Under the pieces are notes generated by a model. It saw nothing but the letters and a program-made list of their open reading frames with translations, was not told the DNA's origin and ran no database searches. Below, piece by piece: positions 16,194 to 24,783 of a stretch of DNA of 36,625 nucleotides (position 1 is the stretch's first letter; every line of letters begins with the position of its first letter). Origin of the DNA: Desulfococcus sp. 4484_241 (GTDB taxonomy: Bacteria; Desulfobacterota; Desulfobacteria; Desulfobacterales; Desulfosudaceae); contig MZGQ01000012.1 of assembly GCA_002085115.1 (NCBI GenBank), positions 1-36,625 on the forward strand, written 5' to 3'. Made by a program: the position numbers and the translations under genes.

Positions 16194-17372
16194 TTATTTT
16201 TTCATTCGTTTCTTGTGCAAGGCAGAAAGAACCGCTGTAGTGGCACCTATAAAAGTAGCGCAGTTATCCACCATGTTACGAAGTGTGCCTGACAGGCGAT
16301 CGTACTCCTCAGACACCCTGTCCGGGTCAAGTTCTTTGAGCTGAAGATCGCTTGTACCAAAAACAGCTGCTGAATGGGGTTCATGCCCGATATTCACAAA
16401 CGGAATTGTGCCGACGCAATCATACTTTTCAAGCTTGCACATAAGCAGATCCCCGCCGGCCATCTGTTTTACAATAAATGCATTCCCCCTCTTGATACTG
16501 AAAAGCTGGGTCCTTGTATCGCCCTCCCTTATAATTGGTGTCTTACCGTCAAACAGCTTCTCCCTGGGTAATTTGTGATTAAGCCGTAACATGGCCGCCT
16601 GATGAGTCACCTGTTTGAGCCTCTTGTCAAGGCTTAAAAGTATGTTCCTGAAATCGGAGGAAAGCGAAGCATATTCATGCGTAAGGCGCTGTCTGTCCAG
16701 AACACCGAGCTGAACCCTTTCAGCAGCGATGGCTGTAGCGCTCCGGACCTCGTCCTGCTGGGCAAAAGCGGCCATGCTCCCGATAAATGACCCGGGCCCG
16801 ACCTTCAGAATCGGGACAAGCTCATCACCGACTTCCTTGCATATATCCACGATACCTTCCAGGACCACCCACATCCATGTGCCATGCCTGCCCTGAGCTA
16901 CTATAGTCTGGCCTTCGTAAAAATCCTCCTCAGCCACGACATCCATGTAATCTATCATCGGGCCCTTTATAACCGGCACCTTCCTTTTTTTTGCCCCGGG
17001 ACCATTGGGAACCGTATCAAAACCGATCCCCGCCTTAATATCTATCTGGCCGTCATCGAGACGCTTGAGACCTTCAAGTATGATCTGCATACGACTCTTC
17101 TTTATGGTCCTTTTGACATTAAAGGATTCGGTGCTGAACTCAAACTCCCCTTCCTTCCAGCCAAAAAAGGAATAAAGCACTTCCAGGCCCCTGTCAGGGC
17201 CGTTGGAAGCATCGATGGGGTTGCCCTCATGAAAATATATAAGACCTGGAGAATCAACAAACCTGCTGATAAGACGTAACACTCCACTGCTGCCGGTTGA
17301 GCCTATCAGCTGAATAAGCTCTCCAAGGTTCAGGAACTCAAGGTCACCTGACAAAACAACCCGATCTTTCAT
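16194..17372 (-). CDS. DUF4388 plus tandem cyclic-nucleotide-binding-like domain protein
   Basis: 392 aa. The N-terminal ~110 residues match the DUF4388 (PatA-like) domain: LSGDLEFLNLGELIQLIG, then GLIYFHEGNPIDAS and FSTESFNV. A cNMP-binding-like fold follows at about 145-260 (EEDFYEGQTIVAQG, WVVLEGIVDICKE, GSFIGSMAAF). A second, more diverged copy lies at about 275-370 (GKTPIIREGDTRTQLFSIKRG). No DNA-binding domain is present, so it is more likely a signal-dependent scaffold than a CRP-type regulator. DUF4388 proteins commonly occur near MglA/MglB and two-component genes in Deltaproteobacteria. It lies 45 nt downstream of mglA. Confidence 0.8.
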   Translation of the reverse strand: MKDRVVLSGDLEFLNLGELIQLIGSTGSSGVLRLISRFVDSPGLIYFHEGNPIDASNGPDRGLEVLYSFFGWKEGEFEFSTESFNVKRTIKKSRMQIILEGLKRLDDGQIDIKAGIGFDTVPNGPGAKKRKVPVIKGPMIDYMDVVAEEDFYEGQTIVAQGRHGTWMWVVLEGIVDICKEVGDELVPILKVGPGSFIGSMAAFAQQDEVRSATAIAAERVQLGVLDRQRLTHEYASLSSDFRNILLSLDKRLKQVTHQAAMLRLNHKLPREKLFDGKTPIIREGDTRTQLFSIKRGNAFIVKQMAGGDLLMCKLEKYDCVGTIPFVNIGHEPHSAAVFGTSDLQLKELDPDRVSEEYDRLSGTLRNMVDNCATFIGATTAVLSALHKKRMKK

Positions 17373-17417
17373 AAAGCCACGCCGCTGCCTGATGTTTTTT
17401 TAATATCTGTGCCAAGA

Positions 17418-18032
17418 TCAGTTGGCCCATTTAAGCTGTTTCTGCAGGTACTGCAGAGTCAGGCGAAGACACGCCTGCAGGGTCTGCCCAACCCCCTTGC
17501 CGTTGATTGCGCTGGCCTCAAAAGAAGGCACCTTCAGCTGTCGGTTGAGATCTCTTTCCATCTGCTCTACAGGCATTATGGGTATGCCCTCGTCGGCCAG
17601 GTCACGCTTATTGTATTGCAATACGAGCGGAATCTTGAATATGCTGAGATTGTACTCCTTGAGGTTCTGCTGGAGATCTTTCAGGGAAAGCATATTTTTT
17701 TCACGCCTGACCTCCATTGAGTCCGCCACGAACACCACCCCGTCAACACCCTTCAAAACCAGCTTACGGGTGGAACTGTACTGAACCTGCCCGGGAACCG
17801 TGAAAAGCTGAACCCGCACGTCACAGCCCTTTATCTTTCCAAGATCCATGGGAAGAAAATCAAAAAACAGGGTACGATCGCCCTCGGTATCGATAGAGAC
17901 CATCTCACCTTTGACCTGTTTCTTGTATGCCTTGAAAATATACTCAAGATTGGTGGTCTTCCCGCCACGGCCAGGGCCGTAATAAACGATCTTGCACTCA
18001 ATCTCGCGCTTATTTATATTAAAAACAGCCAT
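17418..18032 (-). CDS. mglA: MglA-type small Ras-like GTPase
   Basis: 204 aa, typical MglA length. P-loop GPGRGGKT (19-26), switch region GDRTLFFDF, the MglA-specific TVPGQ (78-82) in place of the Ras DxxG, and the guanine-recognition NKRD (141-144). MglA-GTP marks the leading pole and drives gliding or type IV pilus polarity in Myxococcus. Its usual GAP MglB (roadblock domain) is not present in this window. The neighbours are a TPR protein upstream and DUF4388/cNMP and PilZ proteins downstream. Confidence 0.93.
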   Translation of the reverse strand: MAVFNINKREIECKIVYYGPGRGGKTTNLEYIFKAYKKQVKGEMVSIDTEGDRTLFFDFLPMDLGKIKGCDVRVQLFTVPGQVQYSSTRKLVLKGVDGVVFVADSMEVRREKNMLSLKDLQQNLKEYNLSIFKIPLVLQYNKRDLADEGIPIMPVEQMERDLNRQLKVPSFEASAINGKGVGQTLQACLRLTLQYLQKQLKWAN

Positions 18033-18154
18033 AATCGGTCTTCAATAAATATGTAGCCATCAACAATGTGTGAACATCTTTACATACCACACTCGTGACA
18101 GGTTGCAAACAGAAAATGGAATCGGCATCTTGGAAATAGATAGTATTAAAGTGA

Positions 18155-19039
18155 TTACAGGCTGTCAATCTTTATGTCCATGCTGTAATCACCCTCCTTG
18201 GGACCGGAGGCTATCCTGGTTTTGGAGGTTATAACACCAGAGCCGCGAAAGATGGCGATGGGAGAGTAGAAATGAACGTCCTCAAGTTTTGAACCCTCAT
18301 GCAGGTCCTTGATAAGGTCCTCGTCTTTCTTGTCTATGATAAGGCTTACAACATTGCCTGACTGAAAGCTTACATCAAGCTCTATCTGGTCACCATTGGG
18401 CAGGGTGATTGCAACAGCGCTTATGTCAAGAAACTCGTCCTCGTCCATCTCGGAGCTGCCGGTAAGGGCTTCAGAACGAGCGGCTCCCTTTTCGTCCCAC
18501 TTATTCTCAACAAGCCCGTCAAAAAAACTCTTTATCTTTGCCATCTCCTCATCGGTGAAGAGTTCCTCTGACCTCCACTCCGAAAGCTGGTCAAATGCAT
18601 CATCCGAAGATTTATAGGCAAGAAGGCAGCGTAAAATATTTTTAGCAGCCTGCACACGCTGGGACTCTACCCCGAGGAGTCTCCTGAACTCTGCTATAGC
18701 GTCGTTGAACTGGCCGAACTTTGCCAGAGCCACCGCACCTTCAAGCGCAGCCGCATCCTTGTCACCGCTACCTGTCTTGGAAAAAAGATTCTTGATAAGC
18801 CTGTTGACCTCCGGCGACATTTGGGGAGTTTCTTTCGCATTCTCCAGGCGCACCAGTGTGTTTTGGACCTTTTCTATTTTTTTTGATATGTTCGCAAGAA
18901 GCTTTTCGCGGTTCGGAAGTTGCTTGCTTTTCTGGATTATCCGTTTAACCCGTTCATAGCTTTCCTTGGCTTCATTGTACAACCCCTGCGAACGGTAAAG
19001 CTCTGCCTGTTTTAGCAACGACTTGATCTTTTCTCGCAT
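18155..19039 (-). CDS. TPR-like helical protein with uncharacterised C-terminal domain
   Basis: 294 aa, cytoplasmic by composition (no signal peptide or membrane helix). The N-terminus contains a TPR-like hairpin (AELYRSQGLYNEAKESYERV), then a charged probable coiled coil (about 35-75) and another TPR-like unit (ALAKFGQFNDAIAEFRRLL). The C-terminal ~80 residues are beta-rich (ISAVAITLPNGDQIELDVSF, then VHFYSPIAIFRGSGVI) and match nothing I recognise; a PilZ-like barrel is possible but the RxxxR and D/NxSxxG motifs are missing. It appears to head the mglA-DUF4388-PilZ array and is probably a partner or scaffold for MglA. Confidence 0.7.
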   Translation of the reverse strand: MREKIKSLLKQAELYRSQGLYNEAKESYERVKRIIQKSKQLPNREKLLANISKKIEKVQNTLVRLENAKETPQMSPEVNRLIKNLFSKTGSGDKDAAALEGAVALAKFGQFNDAIAEFRRLLGVESQRVQAAKNILRCLLAYKSSDDAFDQLSEWRSEELFTDEEMAKIKSFFDGLVENKWDEKGAARSEALTGSSEMDEDEFLDISAVAITLPNGDQIELDVSFQSGNVVSLIIDKKDEDLIKDLHEGSKLEDVHFYSPIAIFRGSGVITSKTRIASGPKEGDYSMDIKIDSL

Positions 19040-19410
19040 AATTCACACGACCCCGGGAACCTATGAGTCGATGGCCCGCGCACAAACAACCGCAAACAGA
19101 AACCCCTAAAACCTGTAACAGGCTGATTATGACTGACTCTTTAAAAGGCGCTTGCCACCACAAATCACATACATAAATACAAAAAGATTATCAAACGCAC
19201 CGGGTTTGTCAATAATATTATCAGCGCCAAAAACCGCAATAAACAAAAAAATGACTGTTTTGGCTGCCGGACAGTCGTGCACACCGGAGGAAAAGTCATC
19301 GATGCATACGCTTAACAGATAAGACAGATGGAAAATATAATGGGTATCCCTGAAATCTGTCCCGGGTAGGAAAACAGATGCAATTTTTCCAATAACAGCA
19401 CTTTTAACAA
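19040..19410. other. Intergenic region between rnhB and the MglA array
   Basis: 371 nt with no convincing gene. It holds the leader and a promoter candidate for the TPR gene (19185-19212). yraN, often found after rnhB in this operon type, is not here. Confidence 0.6.
19185..19212 (-). promoter_or_regulatory. Promoter candidate of the TPR-mglA array
   Basis: On the minus strand TTGACA (19212-19207), 16-nt spacer, TAATCT (19190-19185). It would leave a leader of roughly 140 nt before the TPR start codon. Confidence 0.5.
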
Positions 19411-19998
19411 TTACGGCCGAACGCGGAAGCTGGCCCGGTGTATCGGAGTATGGCCGTACTTCAATATCGCCTGCCTGTGCTCCTTGGTGGGATAGCCCTT
19501 GTGTTTTGAAAACCCGAACTCAGGGTAATCAACACTGTAGCGGAGCATAAGGTTATCCCTGCTGACCTTTGCCACTATGGATGCAGCGGCTATTGAAACA
19601 CTTTTGGAATCCCCCTTGACAATTGCTTTTTGACTTGCCGGGAAAGGGATGGTGCGGTTCCCGTCAATAAGAAGAAAATCCGGGCTTGGGGAAAGGTTTT
19701 CTGCAGCCATACGCATGGCAAGGAGGGACGCCTGGAGAATGTTTATGCGGTCGATCTCAACAGGATCAACGATGCCGATCCCTATGGTGACAGCATCCCT
19801 GTATATCTCCTCGTACAGGGCCGCACGCCTGGAAGCCGAGAGCTTCTTTGAATCATTTATAAGTGGATGCTCATAACCGTCAGGCAGCACAACAGCGCCA
19901 GCTACAACAGGCCCGGCAAGAGGGCCTCTCCCAGCCTCGTCTATGCCGGCGATTACAGAGAACCCCTCTTCCCTGGCATTTTTTTCATGCGTCCTCAT
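19411..19998 (-). CDS. rnhB: Ribonuclease HII
   Basis: 195 aa, standard length. Catalytic signature GIDEAGRGPLAGPVVAGAVVL with D20 and E21, then NDSKKLSASRR, LLIDGN and the C-terminal AAASIVAKVSRD and HKGYPTKEH. It cuts RNA in RNA-DNA hybrids and at single misincorporated ribonucleotides. The last gene of the rpsP-trmD-rplS operon (81-nt gap after rplS), as in many Deltaproteobacteria. GGAG lies before the ATG. Confidence 0.95.
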   Translation of the reverse strand: MRTHEKNAREEGFSVIAGIDEAGRGPLAGPVVAGAVVLPDGYEHPLINDSKKLSASRRAALYEEIYRDAVTIGIGIVDPVEIDRINILQASLLAMRMAAENLSPSPDFLLIDGNRTIPFPASQKAIVKGDSKSVSIAAASIVAKVSRDNLMLRYSVDYPEFGFSKHKGYPTKEHRQAILKYGHTPIHRASFRVRP

Positions 19999-20079
19999 GG
20001 GCCGACAACTCCAGCAGAGCGTTACCCGCCTGGCCAGACGATTTTGTACACAAGAATAATATAGAATCCGCGGCAGCTT

Positions 20080-20433
20080 TTACCTGTCGCGTTTTTCCGG
20101 AATCTTTGCCGCCTTGCCGGTAAGCTTTCGGAAATAGTAAATCCTGGACTGTCTTACAAGCCCTCTCTTTACGACCTCTATCTTATCGATAAAGGGTGAA
20201 TGAAGCGGGAACACGCGTTCCACTCCCACACCAAACGATGTCTTCCTGACAGTAAATGTGGCTGTTGTGGTTTTCGTGCCGTTATGCTTTCTCAAGACCA
20301 CGCCCTGGAATACCTGGATACGCTCCTTATCCCCCTCCTTTATCCTGACATGCACCTTTACCGTGTCACCGGGGCCGAACCGGGGAATATCCAGCCGTAC
20401 ATGCTCTTTTTCAAGTCTCCTGATAACTTCCAT
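20080..20433 (-). CDS. rplS: 50S ribosomal protein L19
   Basis: 117 aa. Family blocks [27 protein letters not shown] and [24 protein letters not shown] are present, C-terminal RLTGKAAKI-like ending as [17 protein letters not shown] precedes the ATG. It sits in the conserved operon downstream of trmD, here separated from it by the SPOUT methyltransferase gene. Confidence 0.97.
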   Translation of the reverse strand: MEVIRRLEKEHVRLDIPRFGPGDTVKVHVRIKEGDKERIQVFQGVVLRKHNGTKTTTATFTVRKTSFGVGVERVFPLHSPFIDKIEVVKRGLVRQSRIYYFRKLTGKAAKIPEKRDR

Positions 20434-20531
20434 CTGTCAAATCCTCCCAAAACTTTATTTTTCCGCTGCTTCCGGGCTATGGCGCAGCGTTTTGCCAAAC
20501 AAAAAAACATTAAAATAAAATTGAGCAACTC

Positions 20532-21107
20532 TTATACACCATCTCCAAGCAGCCTGTCCAGTATTATCGACACGGCCGATCTGACCGACAGGTGATTATA
20601 CCCCCCCCTTACGGCAAGAGGCTCGAGAATGTGATCCGCACTCTTCAAAAACTCAGGCGCAAGCCCCCAGGCGGTTCCGAAAACAAGCAAAACCGGCACA
20701 TCTTCAAGCTTGCTCCGGATAAACCCGATATTTACCGGGCTATCGTGGCGCCGGGCACTGGTAGCAACAACAAGGGGAGAAACTTTTTCCCGCACCCGAA
20801 TCCTGTCTGCTGCATCCTCAATGGTTTCACAAACCCTTACCAGCCTGAATGCCTCGGCTCTCCACGGGTTGTGTTTGGCCCCCACCCCGTCGGTCCAGTG
20901 AGAAACTATACTCTCGACGAGGCGTTTCTGGTCCGAAAGTGGGGTAACGACGTAATAGCCGGAGATACCGTAAGTTCTTCCCGCTCTTGCTATGTCGTGA
21001 ATATCAAGATTTGTTACCGCCGATGCAATCGTAACGCCCTGCCTGTTGACAACCGGGTAATGGGCCAGCGCCACATAGACTCTATGTGGAGGAAATGATG
21101 GCTTCAA
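20532..21107 (-). CDS. Predicted SPOUT-type RNA methyltransferase (PF09936-like)
   Basis: 191 aa. It begins VYVALAHYPVVNRQG and continues TNLDIHDIARAGRTYGISGYYVVTP, the hallmark of the small SAM-dependent RNA methyltransferase family encoded beside trmD in many deltaproteobacterial and clostridial genomes. The C-terminal knot reads VLLVFGTAWGLAPE and LRGG-like VRGGYNHLSVRSAVS. Its RNA target is unknown. It overlaps the end of trmD by 26 nt if the TTG at 21107 is the start; no good ATG is available before the conserved VYVAL, so the start is uncertain. A C8 run lies within the C-terminal coding part. Confidence 0.85.
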   Translation of the reverse strand: MKPSFPPHRVYVALAHYPVVNRQGVTIASAVTNLDIHDIARAGRTYGISGYYVVTPLSDQKRLVESIVSHWTDGVGAKHNPWRAEAFRLVRVCETIEDAADRIRVREKVSPLVVATSARRHDSPVNIGFIRSKLEDVPVLLVFGTAWGLAPEFLKSADHILEPLAVRGGYNHLSVRSAVSIILDRLLGDGV

Positions 21108-21837
21108 TTTTCCGGCACCACTGTCTTAAGATCTCCTTCTCCTGATTATTCAGCCCGGTTTTTTCAAGCAGATCCGGTCTCTTCAAAACCGTCCTGATCA
21201 ATGAATCTTCGAGCCGCCACCGCTCAATATCCGCGTGATTACCTGAAAGCAAGACGCCTGGGACCTCCTGCCCCTCAAACATCCTTGGCCTTGTATAATG
21301 GGCGTGCTCTACCCGTCCATCCCGGAACGACTCCTTTTCTGCCGAATCCTCACCGCCAAGCACTCCTGGAATCAGCCTGGTAACGGCATCGATAACTATC
21401 ATCGACGCCACCTCGCCCCCGGTAAGCACGTAATCACCGACCGAGATCTCGTCGTCTATGAAAGAGCTGCAAATACGCTCGTCAATGCCCTCGTAACGGC
21501 CGCATACCAGAACAAGATCCCACGCCTCATCCGCCATCGCCTCTGCCATATCTTGACAAAACGGCCTGCCCTGCGGTGTAAGCAGTACGGTCCGGGCGGA
21601 CGGATTTTCCGCGCGTTGAGCCCGTATGGCAGCAGCCAGGGGTTCCGGCTTCATGACCATTCCGCTGCCGCCTCCGTAAGGCCTGTCATCCACCTCCTTA
21701 TGACGCCCTTTTGAAAAACTCCTTATATCAACGGCCCGGCAGGATATCCTACCGCTTTCAACCGCTCTTCTGACGATCCCGTGCCGAAAAAAAACATCCA
21801 GCATCTCGGGAAAGATCGTCAAGACAACAAAATTCAT
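21082..21837 (-). CDS. trmD: tRNA (guanine37-N1)-methyltransferase
   Basis: 251 aa. TrmD signatures: VVLTIFPEMLD, DIRSFSKGRHKEVDDRPYGGGSGMV, LVCGRYEGIDER and VGDYVLTGGEVASMIVIDAV with RLIPGVLG. It makes m1G37, which prevents +1 frameshifting. The ATG at 21837 is preferred over a longer in-frame start because AAGGG lies 8 nt upstream. It lies 130 nt after rimM in the translation operon. Confidence 0.97.
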   Translation of the reverse strand: MNFVVLTIFPEMLDVFFRHGIVRRAVESGRISCRAVDIRSFSKGRHKEVDDRPYGGGSGMVMKPEPLAAAIRAQRAENPSARTVLLTPQGRPFCQDMAEAMADEAWDLVLVCGRYEGIDERICSSFIDDEISVGDYVLTGGEVASMIVIDAVTRLIPGVLGGEDSAEKESFRDGRVEHAHYTRPRMFEGQEVPGVLLSGNHADIERWRLEDSLIRTVLKRPDLLEKTGLNNQEKEILRQWCRKIEAIISST

Positions 21838-21967
21838 ATGGTTTCCCTTGCCACTTTCCATCCACGTATAGAAATCCCTTTAAAGGAACGGCAGCAAAAA
21901 AACATCCGACCCAATGTGCCTCTTTGGGGCAACCGTGACAGTTTTACCTGCCCTAATGGATGGAGAG

Positions 21968-22477
21968 CTAAAAAACTTCCGGCAGTTTGACCCACATCCT
22001 GCCCAGATCCAGGTCGATCTTTTCTATTACGGATCCTATCGCAGGAATCAGAATCTCTTTGCCGGTCTTCTCGTCAAACACCACGTAAACATCGTTTCCG
22101 GGAGTAGCTATGATTGAACGGACACTGCCTATGCGCGTTTCATGTTCAAAGACATCCAGCCCGATTATATCATCCCAGTAATAGGTGTCCGCTTCGAGCT
22201 CGGGCAGATCCGACCGCATGACAAAAATTTCGCACCCTGCAACCGCCTCGGCCTGGTCACGGGTGGTTATCTCTTCGAGAGCCAAAAGAAAATGGCGACC
22301 GTGGGGTTTGCACCAGGATATGGTGCAACTCCGCTCGTCGCCTTTTCCCTTCACAATGATGGTGTTACCCTGCCCGAAATCGGTTATATTCCCCGAATAG
22401 GAATATACCTTTACATTCCCCCGGATTCCGTGAGCACCAACTATCTTGCCGGCGGAAAGGTGTTCACGTCTTTCCAT
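21968..22477 (-). CDS. rimM: Ribosome maturation factor RimM
   Basis: 169 aa. N-terminal AGKIVGAHGIRGNVKVYS, middle EITTRDQAEAVAG, and C-terminal PRC-barrel with YYWDDIIGLDVF, VRSIIATPGNDVYVV and ILIPAIGSVI. It assists 30S head assembly by binding S19. The start has no strong ribosome site; it lies 11 nt after the KH gene, so translational coupling is likely. Confidence 0.95.
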   Translation of the reverse strand: MERREHLSAGKIVGAHGIRGNVKVYSYSGNITDFGQGNTIIVKGKGDERSCTISWCKPHGRHFLLALEEITTRDQAEAVAGCEIFVMRSDLPELEADTYYWDDIIGLDVFEHETRIGSVRSIIATPGNDVYVVFDEKTGKEILIPAIGSVIEKIDLDLGRMWVKLPEVF

Positions 22478-22488
22478 TGATATGCGCG

Positions 22489-22725
22489 CTACTCTATGAT
22501 TTCCAGCACGGTTCGTTTCTTCAGTTTTGCCGAAGCTGCACTCAAGATAGTGCGCATTGCACGGGCGGTGCGTCCCTGCTTGCCAATGATCTTGCCAAGG
22601 TCCTCCTTTGCGACCTTAAGCTCCAGGACCGACGTCTGGGTTCCGTCCACCTCGGTAACAACGGCCTGGTCAGGGTTGTCTACAAGTGCCTTTGCGATCT
22701 GCTCAATTAACTCTTTCATGGACAT
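22489..22725 (-). CDS. khpA: KH-domain RNA-binding protein KhpA
   Basis: 78 aa from the ATG at 22725, the normal size for Khp[19 protein letters not shown], then [19 protein letters not shown] with the KH GxxG loop (GKQG). An in-frame ATG at 22752 (MSTEEG) has an even better ribosome site (GGAGG) and would add 9 residues. It binds RNA and in other bacteria works with KhpB; its place between rpsP and rimM is the conserved one. Confidence 0.93.
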   Translation of the reverse strand: MSMKELIEQIAKALVDNPDQAVVTEVDGTQTSVLELKVAKEDLGKIIGKQGRTARAMRTILSAASAKLKKRTVLEIIE

Positions 22726-22877
22726 AGCCGCATCTCCTTCTTCCGTGCTCATTGTAAAACCTCCGCCCCCTAATTCATGTGGCTGCCCGACATCGGGAAG
22801 CCGGATTAACATAGTTTAACAATAACACTTTTGATGCAAAAACGCAAATTTTGAGACGGAAATCAAAAAAATACGGT

Positions 22878-23132
22878 TCAGGAAACGGCCACGCCCTCTT
22901 TCTGCAACAGGCTCTTTACCGTTGGAGTGACTTGAGCGCCCTGGCCCAGCCAGTGAATAACCCGTTCCTTTTCAACCACAACCTTGGCCGGGTCGGTCAG
23001 CGGATTGTACGTGCCAACCTTTTCAATAAACCTGCCGTCCCTTGCAAACCGTTCATCAGCCACAACGATGCGGTAAAAGGGCCTTTTCTTTCTGCCGGCT
23101 CTTGCCAATCTGATTTTTACTGCCATTTTCAA
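22878..23132 (-). CDS. rpsP: 30S ribosomal protein S16
   Basis: 84 aa. Starts [24 protein letters not shown], with [13 protein letters not shown] in the middle. AAAGGAGAGG lies 6 nt upstream of the ATG. It is 8 nt after ffh, which starts this operon. Confidence 0.97.
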   Translation of the reverse strand: MKMAVKIRLARAGRKKRPFYRIVVADERFARDGRFIEKVGTYNPLTDPAKVVVEKERVIHWLGQGAQVTPTVKSLLQKEGVAVS

Positions 23133-23140
23133 CCTCTCCT

Positions 23141-24472
23141 TTAAAACGGCATCATGCCGCGGCCCAGGCCGCGCATTCCGCCCTTGTTAATTTTTTTCAC
23201 CATCTTCATAACCTGAGTATAATTTTTCAACAACCTGTTGACATCCTGTACCCTGGTCCCGCTTCCCTTTGCTATCCGCTTGCGCCTGCTTCCGTTGATT
23301 ATCCCGTGTTTTCTTCTCTCCTCCGGTGTCATGGAGTTTATTATGGCCTCTATCTTTACGAGCTCCTTCTCATCCACTTCCAGGTTTTTCAACTGTTTGA
23401 TCTTACCCATACCCGGAATCATCTTTAAAAGATCTCCGATCGAACCCATCTTGCGGAGCTGGATCATCTGATCACGAAAATCCTCAAGGGTAAACTGGTT
23501 TTTGCGAAGCCTCTTTTCCAGTTCCACAGCCTTCTTCTCATCAACAACGGCCTGCGCCTTTTCGATGAAAGAAAGCATGTCGCCCATGCCAAGAATGCTT
23601 GACGCAACACGGTCCGGATGGAACGGCTCAAGCGCGTTTGTCTTTTCTCCAACGCCCACGAACTTTATCGGCTTGCCGGTTACAGCCTTGATGGAAAGTG
23701 CAGCTCCTCCTCTTGCATCACCATCCATCTTGGAGAGTATCACACCACCGATATCCAGCCTGTCGTCAAACGCCTTGGCAATGTTGACCGCATCCTGACC
23801 GGTCATGGCGTCAGCCACCAGCAGAATGTCAGAGGGCGTAAGTGCGGTCTTTATCTCTACCAGCTCATCCATCAGCTCTTCATCAACGTGAAGGCGGCCG
23901 GCCGTGTCAAGCAGCAGTGTGTTACAGCCCTGTTTATGAGCCTCCACCCTGGCCTGCCGGCATATATCGACCGGTTTCATGCCGGTCTCGGACGGAAACA
24001 CCGGCACCTGGACCTGGCTGCCCAGCTTCTTTAGCTGTTCTATGGCCGCCGGTCTTGAAACATCCGCCGGAACAAGGTATGGCTTACGGCCGTTTTTTTT
24101 CAAAAACACCGCCAACTTGGCAGCGGTCGTCGTTTTCCCTGATCCCTGAAGCCCTACAAGCATTACAGATACAGGGGCCTGCCCCGAAAGATTAATCTCC
24201 CGGCGCGTCCCCCCCATTAAACGGGTCAGCTCTTCGTAAACTATCTTGACGACCTGCTGGCCTGGCGTAAGGCTTTCAAGCACTTCCGAGCCTACCGCCC
24301 GTTCCCTGATACCGGCTATAAACTCCTTTACGATACGGTAATGAACATCAGCCTCAAGAAGAATAAAACGGATCTCCTTTAGTCCCTCTTCGATGTTCTT
24401 TTCCGTAAGGGTGCCCTGGCCCTTCAGCTTCCTGAAAACAGAATTCAGTTTCTCGCTGAGATTTTCAAACAT
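23141..24472 (-). CDS. ffh: Signal recognition particle protein Ffh (SRP54)
   Basis: 443 aa. N domain ([18 protein letters not shown]), G domain with P-loop GLQGSGKTT (107-115), [12 protein letters not shown], and [15 protein letters not shown], then the methionine-rich M domain ([23 protein letters not shown]-terminal [12 protein letters not shown]) that binds 4.5S RNA and signal peptides. The start at MFENL follows the family; a 15-residue upstream extension in frame is ignored. There is no strong ribosome site; a 7-bp hairpin lies in the leader (24495-24519). Confidence 0.97.
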   Translation of the reverse strand: MFENLSEKLNSVFRKLKGQGTLTEKNIEEGLKEIRFILLEADVHYRIVKEFIAGIRERAVGSEVLESLTPGQQVVKIVYEELTRLMGGTRREINLSGQAPVSVMLVGLQGSGKTTTAAKLAVFLKKNGRKPYLVPADVSRPAAIEQLKKLGSQVQVPVFPSETGMKPVDICRQARVEAHKQGCNTLLLDTAGRLHVDEELMDELVEIKTALTPSDILLVADAMTGQDAVNIAKAFDDRLDIGGVILSKMDGDARGGAALSIKAVTGKPIKFVGVGEKTNALEPFHPDRVASSILGMGDMLSFIEKAQAVVDEKKAVELEKRLRKNQFTLEDFRDQMIQLRKMGSIGDLLKMIPGMGKIKQLKNLEVDEKELVKIEAIINSMTPEERRKHGIINGSRRKRIAKGSGTRVQDVNRLLKNYTQVMKMVKKINKGGMRGLGRGMMPF

Positions 24473-24783
24473 AATAAACACCAATAACTCTCGGGCATGG
24501 CAAAACCGCAAGGCCATGCGAAAAAAAAAGACCGGGCGTCAACGCCGAGACCCTGTCTTAAAAAAACACAAAAAAACAGTTCACCCTGTTTTGTCTCCCA
24601 TACTATGAATGGAGAAAACGGTGTTGGAGATCACAGGCGGGGCTGCAGCGTTTGAATCCATAAAACGACTCGCACCAAATCAACTGTTGACATACAACCT
24701 GCAACGGCCGATATTTACGCTCTGGCCGCCAACGTTCCGGCCAGACGGGATTTACAAGATAAAATATTCGGGAACATGAACAG
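24473..24783. other. Divergent intergenic region between ffh and the DUF2062 gene
   Basis: 311 nt. It holds the ffh leader with hairpin GCATGGC (24495-24501)/GCCATGC (24513-24519), an A9 run (24521-24529), a plus-strand promoter candidate at 24687-24715 and a hairpin TCTGGCCG/CGGCCAGA (24721-24745). No gene was seen. Confidence 0.55.
24687..24715 (+). promoter_or_regulatory. Promoter candidate of the DUF2062 gene
   Basis: TTGACA (24687-24692), 17-nt spacer, GATATT (24710-24715). The expected transcript start falls at the small hairpin 24721-24745. Confidence 0.5.
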
